7,084 bases of DNA from the NCBI GenBank assembly GCA_021802375.1, contig JAKAAL010000205.1, positions 1 through 7,084 of the forward strand, given 5' to 3'. The position numbers were made by a program, and so were the translations under genes. The notes under the pieces were generated by a model, which saw only the letters and a list, made by a program, of their open reading frames with translations, searched no databases and was not told the origin of the DNA. Source of the DNA: Bacillota bacterium (lineage in GTDB: Bacteria; Bacillota_E; Sulfobacillia; Sulfobacillales; Sulfobacillaceae). Positions within the stretch are counted from its first letter, which is position 1; each line of letters begins with the position of its first letter. Below, piece by piece: positions 1 through 5,144 of the stretch.

Positions 1-1185
1 TTCCTGCCGCTTTGCCTGATATACCCGTTCTAAGACCTCATCAAAGCTCTTAAGTCGTTCCTCCCACGTGTGTTGCTTGGCCTCTTGAACGCGACGGCGA
101 ACCTTGTCTTGGGAATTTTCTTTTTGAGCCCGAACAATTTCCGCGGCGAAGGTGTCGGCCGAGTTGGCAAAGGCGACGTCTTCGACGTCCGCGATTGCGG
201 GTAGCGGGGTGGAAATGACGGGAAGCCCTGCAGCCAAATACTCATACAGCTTCATAGGAAAGCTTGAGGTCGTGTAGTCCGATAAATGATGAGGAATCAA
301 GGCGACATCAAAGCCTTTCAAGTACGAAGGAATGTGTGTGTAGTCAACCCATCCCAAGAGGTGTACGTTGGGCAAACTCTTCAAGGATCCGAGATCAGTG
401 AAGGGTTGGCCCTGACCGACCGGTCCGATGAGCACGAACGACCAGTCGGGCAAGGCTTGGGCGACGTCTGCTAAAAAGGGAAAATTGACCTTGTAGGCAT
501 CCAAAGCTCCCACGTAGCCGGCAATGGGGTGGGGGATGGCCCGCATGGCCTCGGCCATGGCCACGTCCGGGGACAGCGCCTTGCCGAAGTGCTCAGCATC
601 CGCCACGTTGGTAAACAGATAGGTGTTGGGATTTTGGTCCTTTCGCGCTTCAAACAGGGCCTGCGAGGTGGTAATGACGGCGTCGGCGTCCTTCAAGAAG
701 CGACTTTCCATTTTTTTCACCGCGTCGCTGGGAATCCCAGCAATCGACCCCAGGTCGTCCACGCAATGATAGACGGTAAGTTTTTCGTGAAGATGATGCG
801 CCAAGGCGTAGGCATTGGGAATGTAACTCCATAAGATGGGTCGATCCATCTTCAGCCGCCTAGCCGTGCGCCGGACTTCGCTGAGCAAAAGGGCGCCGTT
901 TAACTGGCGAAGCCAGCGAGTTTGGTAAAAGGGAATGACTAACGGCGACAACACGTACAGGTTTTTCCCTGGGACTTTTCTCGGCCCCTCGGCGAAATGG
1001 CGGATGCGACGCACGATCCGCTCGCGGTCGGATTGCGCCAGGGTGGGGCGGCGAAGCCCAACGGACTCCACGTAGAGCACGCGGTTGGACTCTGCCAGTC
1101 GCGACATCAGATGCTGTTTGTTAGTCCACAGTGGGGCGTCCCAGTCTGCGGAAGAGATGCAGATGATGTCTTGTCCCTTAAGCAA
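1..1185 (-). CDS. TuaH-like GT-B glycosyltransferase, 3' end cut by the window edge
   Basis: Predicted cytoplasmic glycosyltransferase acting in surface or cell-wall polysaccharide assembly. 395 codons are open from a TTG at 1185 to position 1 with no stop; related proteins are about 390-410 aa, so little is missing. Seen in the sequence: an N-terminal segment with SSADWDAPLW (about residues 11-20) and RVLYVES (35-41), then YHCVDDLGS (139-147), the hallmark stretch of the TuaH-like subgroup. The C-terminal Rossmann domain has IAGYVGALD (221-229), FVLIGPVG (250-257), NVHLLGWVDY (273-282) and the donor-binding motif KLYEYLAAGLPVIST (312-326). The TTG start is chosen because an AAGGAG lies 6 nt upstream (1192-1197); the next in-frame ATG (residue 27) would remove the conserved N-terminus. 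The start lies inside the end of the upstream glycosyltransferase gene (8-nt overlap), so the two are translationally coupled. Donor and acceptor sugars cannot be told. An A7 run in the coding strand lies near codons 157-159. Confidence 0.88.
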   Translation of the reverse strand, partial: MLKGQDIICISSADWDAPLWTNKQHLMSRLAESNRVLYVESVGLRRPTLAQSDRERIVRRIRHFAEGPRKVPGKNLYVLSPLVIPFYQTRWLRQLNGALLLSEVRRTARRLKMDRPILWSYIPNAYALAHHLHEKLTVYHCVDDLGSIAGIPSDAVKKMESRFLKDADAVITTSQALFEARKDQNPNTYLFTNVADAEHFGKALSPDVAMAEAMRAIPHPIAGYVGALDAYKVNFPFLADVAQALPDWSFVLIGPVGQGQPFTDLGSLKSLPNVHLLGWVDYTHIPSYLKGFDVALIPHHLSDYTTSSFPMKLYEYLAAGLPVISTPLPAIADVEDVAFANSADTFAAEIVRAQKENSQDKVRRRVQEAKQHTWEERLKSFDEVLERVYQAKRQE

Positions 1186-2311
1186 GATCTACTCCTTTGC
1201 GGCGAAGAAGTCGCTGATACAGATTGACAAGCTGGTCCACATGTTGATTAAATTCGTAACGCTCGCGGACAAACTGTCTCAACGATTCGCGATCGATGGG
1301 ATGGCGGAGACCATCCAGCACCACGTTTTTCCACTCGCTGATGCTGCGATCAAGCCCGACCAACCTGCCCATGCGCCCGTTGTCAGTCAACTCTTCGAAC
1401 GCTGGGATGCAACTTAGAACCACGGTAGCCCCCCCCGCCATGGCTTCTAGAGGGGCCATGCCAAAACCTTCTCGCTTCGATGGTAGCAGAAAAACATCCA
1501 ATCGTTTAGTCAAAGCAGCGATATCTGTCCGCGTGCCTAAAAATTTCACGTTATTTGGACCTAGCCACAACTGATCGGCCAAGGCTTGGAGGTCCGCTCG
1601 AAGCGGACCGTCGCCAATGACTAGGCCCAAAATCTCGGGATCCTCGGCCAGTAGCGCAGCTAAGGTGTGCAAAAACAAATGATGGCCCTTTTCCTCGATG
1701 AGCCGACCGATGATCGCTACGGTCGGACGTCGTCGCATGGCATCATAGAGCCCCTCGTCCGGCTCCTCCGAGCCACCTTGTTGCGGCACCAAGCCAAGCC
1801 GCACGGTGACGACTTTCTTGGGGTCAAGATGTTCTTGTACCAACGTAAAATCCCGAACTGCATCTGAGACCGCCATGATGGCATCTGAATTTCTCGTGAG
1901 TAGCCTATCTAGTGATTGTGCCCAAGTAGGCTTGTGATAATAGGTGGAATGCTCCGTGGCGATGACCACAGGTCGCCGCCGTGCACGTCGACCTGCCGCC
2001 AGCCGCGCGACCGTATTTCCAATGAAAAGATGGCTGTGCAGCACATCGGGCGAAAACTGCTCATCAATATAGGAGCGGACTTCATGGATGGCGGCCACGC
2101 GGGGAAACTTTAGCCCTTGATAGCGAGCGATAGCTTTTATGTACCGGTTCGGGATGCCCGTGGCGTCGAGAGCGGACAGCAAAGATCCCTGCCCCGTCAA
2201 GACGACCAAACCCACCTCATGCCCTCGAGCGGCTAGGGCTGGCAGCAACTGAGCGAGGTACACTTGCACGCCGCCCACTTCCATATCATTGGTAACATGG
2301 AGAATACGCAA
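1178..2311 (-). CDS. GT4-family (GT-B fold) glycosyltransferase
   Basis: Predicted retaining glycosyltransferase that adds a sugar from a nucleotide donor to a glycan being built on the inner membrane face. 377 aa, the usual family length. Seen: N-terminal domain with MRILHVTNDMEVGGVQVYL (glycine-rich acceptor-side loop, residues 1-19) and DVLHSHLFIGN (89-99); C-terminal domain with VAIIGRLIEEKGHHL (198-212; R203 and K208 fit the conserved donor-phosphate contacts), LGLVIGDGPL (228-237), NVKFLGTRTDI (254-264), and the EX7E motif EGFGMAPLE (E281, E289) followed by AMAGGATVVLS (290-300). The TTG start at 2311 is supported by AAGGAGG 6 nt upstream; the following residues match the family N-terminus exactly where expected. 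First gene of a minus-strand pair with the TuaH-like enzyme, transcribed divergently from the priming sugar transferase. A G8 tract lies in the codons just after E289. Substrates are unknown; an exopolysaccharide role is inferred from neighbours. Confidence 0.92.
   Translation of the reverse strand: MRILHVTNDMEVGGVQVYLAQLLPALAARGHEVGLVVLTGQGSLLSALDATGIPNRYIKAIARYQGLKFPRVAAIHEVRSYIDEQFSPDVLHSHLFIGNTVARLAAGRRARRRPVVIATEHSTYYHKPTWAQSLDRLLTRNSDAIMAVSDAVRDFTLVQEHLDPKKVVTVRLGLVPQQGGSEEPDEGLYDAMRRRPTVAIIGRLIEEKGHHLFLHTLAALLAEDPEILGLVIGDGPLRADLQALADQLWLGPNNVKFLGTRTDIAALTKRLDVFLLPSKREGFGMAPLEAMAGGATVVLSCIPAFEELTDNGRMGRLVGLDRSISEWKNVVLDGLRHPIDRESLRQFVRERYEFNQHVDQLVNLYQRLLRRKGVDLA
1192..1197 (-). promoter_or_regulatory. 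Ribosome binding site of the TuaH-like glycosyltransferase
   Basis: AAGGAG on the minus strand, 6 nt before the TTG at 1185. It sits inside the last codons of the upstream glycosyltransferase gene and decides the TTG start. Confidence 0.8.
1429..1436 (-). repeat. G8 homopolymer in the glycosyltransferase coding strand
   Basis: Eight consecutive Cs on the plus strand read as eight Gs in the coding strand, in codons GCG GGG GGG GCT (residues 292-295, Ala-Gly-Gly-Ala), just after the catalytic-site motif EX7E. Loss of one G gives a stop four codons past the tract (reading Leu-Pro-Trp-Phe-stop); gain of one G also soon gives a TGA stop. A possible slippage site. Confidence 0.8.
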
Positions 2312-2317
2312 GCCGAT

Positions 2318-2324
2318 CCTCCTT
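2318..2324 (-). promoter_or_regulatory. Ribosome binding site of the GT4 glycosyltransferase
   Basis: AAGGAGG on the minus strand, 6 nt from the TTG at 2311. A near-perfect anti-16S match that supports the non-ATG start. Confidence 0.85.
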
Positions 2325-2354
2325 GGGTGTGATGAGAACGGCGATTTTTAGCTC

Positions 2355-2382
2355 ATTATAGCGAAAATTGAGGAATGCGCAA
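2355..2382 (-). promoter_or_regulatory. Sigma-A-like promoter for the glycosyltransferase pair
   Basis: On the minus strand a perfect TATAAT (2360 to 2355) is preceded, after 16 nt, by TTGCGC (2382 to 2377; three of six match TTGACA). Transcription would begin near 2348 and give a leader of about 37 nt carrying the AAGGAGG. It is the only convincing promoter ahead of the two glycosyltransferase genes. Confidence 0.65.
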
Positions 2383-2385
2383 TTT
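2365..2385. repeat. Short inverted repeat over the minus promoter
   Basis: AAATTG (2365-2370) and CAATTT (2380-2385) form a perfect 6-bp dyad spaced by 9 bp. It spans the spacer and -35 of the leftward promoter, a position suited to an operator. The arms are short and AT-rich, so chance is a real alternative. Confidence 0.3.
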
Positions 2386-2424
2386 AACCTCGGACAAACT
2401 TCCATAGGCGCCGGATTTGATGCT

Positions 2425-2452
2425 TCATCTCCATCTATTCCTTGGTATAATA
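2425..2452 (+). promoter_or_regulatory. Extended -10 promoter for the sugar transferase operon
   Basis: A perfect TATAAT (2447-2452) preceded by TG at 2444-2445 (TGGTATAAT) makes a textbook extended -10. The -35 is weak: TTCATC at 2425-2430 with a 16-nt spacer matches TTGACA at three of six positions. Predicted start of transcription near 2459, about 30 nt before the ATG. Its -10 faces the leftward -10 at a distance of 86 bp. Confidence 0.7.
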
Positions 2453-2478
2453 GAGGCCAATTGAGTTTTCCGAGTCGT

Positions 2479-2485
2479 GGAGGTG
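2479..2485 (+). promoter_or_regulatory. Ribosome binding site of the priming sugar transferase
   Basis: GGAGGTG, with 6 nt between GGAGG and the ATG at 2490. It supports this start, the only ATG start among the genes whose starts are visible. Confidence 0.8.
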
Positions 2486-2489
2486 TGGC

Positions 2490-3893
2490 ATGTTCAGAGG
2501 TTGGACCAATCGTTGGGACGAGTTCGCCGTCTTTGTAGACACCGGTGCCGCCTATCTCGCCTATATTGCGGCCGTGCACTTGTACCTTCATTGGATTAAT
2601 CCGAAAGTCGACACCGTACGTTTATTAGGATTCTACTTCTCATTTTCGTTTGTCGCGATATTGGTCTCATGGGTTTCTCTCAAGCTGAATTTTAAGGGCT
2701 ACTCACGGCGCTGGAACCAACTGCCAGCCGAGATGGGTATGCTACTTTTAGCGAACATGGGAGCGGGCACCGCGTTGGCGGTGTTGATTTTTGCCTTTAA
2801 AGCCACCTGGTTTTCGCGGGCCATCTTCTTAATTTTCCCAGCGCTGGCCTTTTTGTTTCAGACCATGGTTCACAGCGCGGTCAAGATAGGGGTCGGGCGT
2901 CTTCGGTTGTCTGGCCGAGACCAGCGGCGTTTGGTGGTCATTGGACATGCTCGTCGAGTAGACGTTTTCTCTAAGACGGTGGCGATGGTTCCCGAAGCCG
3001 GTATGCGCGTTGTCGGAAAGTTTCCCGTCGATTTGGGCGACCGCGAGGCTGGCGCCAAGGTTGTCTCGCAGTTGCGCCTGATGTTGGCGGAGTCGGTGGT
3101 CGATTCGGTGGTCCTGGCCCTTCCCGTGGCCGACGACGTCATGATGGACGTTCTCTCGATTTGTCGTCGCCAAGGCAAAGAGGTTCGCATGGTGCTTGAT
3201 GAAGTTGGGGCGCTGGCGAGGCGTTCTCGGCTTTATGATTTTTATGGAAACTCCGTCTTAGTGGTGGATTCCTGGCAACATCAAGTGGTGGCCCGCGCCT
3301 ACATTAAGCGCCTGATCGATGTGGTGGTTGCCAGTATCGGCATCGTGGTCAGCACCCCCATCATGGCGGCCATTGCCATAGCGATTAAGCTAGAGGACCC
3401 TAGCGGATCCATCTTGTTTCGCCAAGAGCGGGTCGGATTAAATGGTCGGCGCTTCCGATGTTATAAATTCCGCACAATGGTGCCGGACGCCGAAGCCCTG
3501 AAGGAACGCTTGAATCATTTAAACGTGATGTCAGGTCCCGTGTTTAAGATTCCTGACGATCCGCGGGTTACGCGGGTAGGTAAGTTTCTTCGCAGGACCA
3601 GTTTGGACGAGTTGCCCCAATTGTTCAACGTGGTCCTAGGCAGCATGAGTATGGTGGGCCCGAGACCGGCATTGCCATCGGAAGTTCTGGAGTATGACGA
3701 AGCGTATCGCCGACGCCTGTCGGTGCGCCCGGGTTTGACGTGTCTTTGGCAAATATCGGGGCGCAATGAGGTGGATTTTGCCGACTGGATGGAATTGGAT
3801 ATGGAATACATCGACTCGTGGTCGATAGGTCTCGACCTGAAAATCATGGCCAAAACCATTCCTGCCGTCCTGCAGCAGCGAGGGGCCCACTAG
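2490..3893 (+). CDS. Polyprenyl-phosphate sugar-1-phosphate transferase (priming glycosyltransferase, WbaP/CpsE type)
   Basis: Predicted to transfer a sugar-1-phosphate from a UDP-sugar to undecaprenyl phosphate, the first committed step of an exopolysaccharide or capsule repeat unit, at the inner membrane. 467 aa, standard for the large form. Seen: four hydrophobic segments (about residues 12-36, 45-65, 83-105, 110-133); a Rossmann-like central domain (147-260, starting RLVVIGHARR); a fifth hydrophobic segment (about 275-298, the re-entrant helix of the family); and the C-terminal catalytic domain with GSILFRQERVG (306-316), CYKFRTM (324-330), SLDELPQLFNV (371-381; D373-E374 fits the catalytic Asp-Glu pair), MVGPRP (388-393), RPGLTCLWQISGR (413-425) and the C-terminal DLKIMAKTI. 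It has its own extended -10 promoter and is divergent from two glycosyltransferases, consistent with one glycan locus. The sugar (Gal, Glc or an amino sugar) cannot be read from the sequence. Confidence 0.94.
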   Translation: MFRGWTNRWDEFAVFVDTGAAYLAYIAAVHLYLHWINPKVDTVRLLGFYFSFSFVAILVSWVSLKLNFKGYSRRWNQLPAEMGMLLLANMGAGTALAVLIFAFKATWFSRAIFLIFPALAFLFQTMVHSAVKIGVGRLRLSGRDQRRLVVIGHARRVDVFSKTVAMVPEAGMRVVGKFPVDLGDREAGAKVVSQLRLMLAESVVDSVVLALPVADDVMMDVLSICRRQGKEVRMVLDEVGALARRSRLYDFYGNSVLVVDSWQHQVVARAYIKRLIDVVVASIGIVVSTPIMAAIAIAIKLEDPSGSILFRQERVGLNGRRFRCYKFRTMVPDAEALKERLNHLNVMSGPVFKIPDDPRVTRVGKFLRRTSLDELPQLFNVVLGSMSMVGPRPALPSEVLEYDEAYRRRLSVRPGLTCLWQISGRNEVDFADWMELDMEYIDSWSIGLDLKIMAKTIPAVLQQRGAH

Positions 3894-3980
3894 GAGCAGG
3901 TGCGGGCCTTGCTTCAGCTGGCAGCCACGGGAGTCGGGCGTGCGATGTTCAGGAAAATATTTTAAAGGAGACGAAGGACC
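3894..3980 (+). other. Intergenic gap between the sugar transferase and the cyclase-family hydrolase
   Basis: 87 bp. A GGCCC/GGGCC pair around the stop codon of the sugar transferase is only 5 bp with a 15-nt loop and lacks a T-run, so it is not a convincing terminator. An AT-rich patch (AAAATATTTTAAA, 3954-3966) lies just before the ribosome binding site but has no -35 at the proper distance. Read-through from the upstream gene is the simplest view. Confidence 0.5.
3964..3970 (+). promoter_or_regulatory. Ribosome binding site of the cyclase-family hydrolase
   Basis: AAAGGAG, 10 nt before the TTG at 3981, slightly longer spacing than at the other genes here. An in-frame TAA at 3963-3965 rules out any start further upstream, and starting downstream would cut the conserved N-terminus. 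Confidence 0.65.
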
Positions 3981-4619
3981 TTGGCCATCTATGACGTGTC
4001 CGTTCCGATAATGGAGTCCATGGTAGTATGGCCGGGAGATCCACAGCCGGTGATAGAACTGATATCCAATCGGGACCAGGGAGCCGTCGCCAACGTTCGC
4101 CGCATCTCCATGTCGACCCATAGCGGCACCCATGTCGATGCTCCCGATCATTTTGTTGAGGGTGGGACGAGCGTCGATCAGATTGCGTTGCAACGCCTGG
4201 TGGGCCCGTGCCAAGTGCTTGCAGTTGAGGATGTCAACGTGATTACGGCCAAGGACCTGGCCGCTGTTTGGCCAAAATCTAACCCTCGCCGGATCCTGTT
4301 GAAGACTAAAAATAGCCAGCGCCAATTGATCCGCGATAAGGTGTTTCATCGAGACTTTGTGGCCGTGTCGGCGGATGGCGCAGAATTTTTGGTGGCTCAG
4401 GAGGTGTTGACCGTGGGCATTGATTACTACTCGATTGAGCCCTTTGAAACCCCTGGACATCCTACCCATATGACCTTGCTGTCGCGGGACGTACTGGTTA
4501 TTGAAGGCGTCGATCTTAGCACGGTCAAGCCGGGTTCATATCGATTGAGTTGCCTTCCCTTGCGGATCGTAGGTGCGGATGGATCCCCGGCACGCGTCCT
4601 CTTAGAGGAAAGCGTGTGA
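3981..4619 (+). CDS. Cyclase-family metal-dependent hydrolase, kynurenine formamidase-like
   Basis: 212 aa, the usual length of the cyclase/KynB family, which uses bound metal (Zn or Mn) to hydrolyse amide or cyclic bonds; named members include arylformamidase (kynurenine formamidase) and isatin hydrolase. Seen: N-terminal YDVSVPIMESMVVWPGDP (residues 4-21), the metal-binding signature HSGTHVDAPDHF (H47, H51, D53, H57), SVDQIAL (64-70), and a C-terminal part with TPGHPTH (157-163) and VIEGVDLS (173-180; E175 fits the conserved late glutamate). Start is TTG at 3981: an in-frame stop lies just upstream, and the first residues match the family. Its last bases overlap the start of the next gene (GTGA), so the two are coupled. 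No other tryptophan- or kynurenine-degradation gene is nearby, so KynB activity is not supported by context; the family covers several substrates. Cytoplasmic, no signal peptide. Confidence 0.88.
   Translation: MAIYDVSVPIMESMVVWPGDPQPVIELISNRDQGAVANVRRISMSTHSGTHVDAPDHFVEGGTSVDQIALQRLVGPCQVLAVEDVNVITAKDLAAVWPKSNPRRILLKTKNSQRQLIRDKVFHRDFVAVSADGAEFLVAQEVLTVGIDYYSIEPFETPGHPTHMTLLSRDVLVIEGVDLSTVKPGSYRLSCLPLRIVGADGSPARVLLEESV
4605..4609 (+). promoter_or_regulatory. Ribosome binding site of the zinc-ribbon-like protein
   Basis: GAGGA, 6 nt before the GTG at 4616 and inside the last codons of the hydrolase gene. It favours the GTG over an ATG at 4550, which lies well inside the upstream gene and lacks such a site. 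Confidence 0.6.
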
Positions 4620-5080
4620 AGGCTCGCGCGATCGATCTCCTGCATATCTTAGGAGAAGTTCCCGAAGGTCGCTGGGCCATTTTTTCTTTGCCAGATAATC
4701 ACATGCTCTCGGTAATTGTTCCCCACGGTCTTTGGTCCTTGTTAAGCCGCAAGCACCCGTTTTTGTCTGACGTCGGGCTCATGGAGCAGGTCGGTGGCGG
4801 GGCGATTGAACGGCGACTCAAGAAGGCGATGGAGCTCACTCAGCCCGTGGTGGTCCTACCCGAGGATGTGGATCTCGCCATGGCGGTTGATCCGGACTGG
4901 TTTAGCGTACTTCGGCGTTGTCGTCAGTGTCAGAAGGATGTGCCTTCCGGCGAAGTGTTGGAGGGACTCTCCAATGCCCTACCACCGGACAGTCGTGGAG
5001 AAGTGGAAATCTTAGTGCTTTGTCCCTCCTGTCAGATTCAGACGCCCCATCGCTTGTCAGCCTACGGAGTGCCGGAATAG
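4616..5080 (+). CDS. Uncharacterised protein with C-terminal CxxC...CxxC (zinc-ribbon-like)
   Basis: 154 aa, not recognised as a known family. Seen: an N-terminal alpha/beta-looking part (ARAIDLLHILGEVPEG, then RWAIFSLPDNHMLSVIV), a middle segment with GGGAIERRLKKAMELTQPVVVLPEDVD (given in pieces: GGGAIERRL at 60-68, PVVVLPEDVD at 77-86), and two cysteine pairs CRQC (C102, C105) and CPSC (C136, C139) about 30 residues apart, a spacing that suits a four-cysteine metal knuckle. No signal peptide or membrane segment. The GTG start overlaps the hydrolase stop by 4 nt (GTGA) with GAGGA 6 nt before it; a longer reading from ATG 4550 would add 22 residues out of frame over the hydrolase and is less likely. 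Coupling suggests equal expression with the hydrolase and perhaps a partner or accessory role. Zinc binding is inferred from cysteine pattern only. Confidence 0.72.
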   Translation: MKARAIDLLHILGEVPEGRWAIFSLPDNHMLSVIVPHGLWSLLSRKHPFLSDVGLMEQVGGGAIERRLKKAMELTQPVVVLPEDVDLAMAVDPDWFSVLRRCRQCQKDVPSGEVLEGLSNALPPDSRGEVEILVLCPSCQIQTPHRLSAYGVPE

Positions 5081-5117
5081 CAGAGTCGTCTCTGATGACA
5101 CCATTGCGGACTCCCGC
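5081..5117 (+). other. Two small hairpins in the gap before the sedolisin gene
   Basis: CAGAG-TCGT-CTCTG (5081-5094) is a perfect 5-bp stem directly after the stop codon, and GCGG-ACTC-CCGC (5106-5117) a 4-bp stem. Neither is followed by a T-run, so they look at most like weak mRNA structure. No promoter with both boxes at proper spacing is visible in 5081-5131. Confidence 0.25.
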
Positions 5118-5131
5118 CATAGCATAGTAGT

Positions 5132-5138
5132 GGAGGTG
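5132..5138 (+). promoter_or_regulatory. Ribosome binding site of the sedolisin, sets a TTG start
   Basis: GGAGGTG, 6 nt before TTG at 5145 (8 nt counted from GGAGG). The in-frame GTG at 5130 overlaps this site and has no site of its own upstream, so the TTG is the better start. Confidence 0.75.
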
Positions 5139-5144
5139 AATCGT

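Noticed and set aside
711..717. A7 run (coding strand) in the TuaH-like gene as a second slippage site
   Set aside because: Runs of this length in Lys-Lys-Met codons are common in normal genes; no further support.
1085..1417. 110-codon plus-strand frame over the junction of the two glycosyltransferase genes
   Set aside because: Antisense to conserved glycosyltransferase motifs on the minus strand; no recognisable domain.
2286..2591. 101-codon minus-strand frame over the divergent promoter region
   Set aside because: It covers both promoters and the starts of two well-supported genes, and has no ribosome binding site or domain.
3884..3910. Terminator after the sugar transferase
   Set aside because: Only a 5-bp GGCCC/GGGCC stem with a 15-nt loop and no T-run.
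3636..4469. 277-codon open frame on the minus strand across the end of the sugar transferase and most of the cyclase gene
   Set aside because: Both plus-strand proteins carry full family motifs through this stretch; the antisense product is rich in His/Arg/Gln with no recognisable domain, as expected from an antisense reading of GC-rich coding DNA, and it spans an intergenic gap.
4550..4615. N-terminal extension of the zinc-ribbon-like protein from ATG 4550
   Set aside because: It would overlap 70 nt of the hydrolase gene without a good ribosome binding site, while GTG 4616 has GAGGA 6 nt upstream and the classic GTGA overlap.
5104..5128. Separate promoter for the sedolisin (TTGCGG and CATAGT)
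   Set aside because: Spacer is only 13 nt and the boxes match poorly; the start of transcription would fall on the ribosome binding site.
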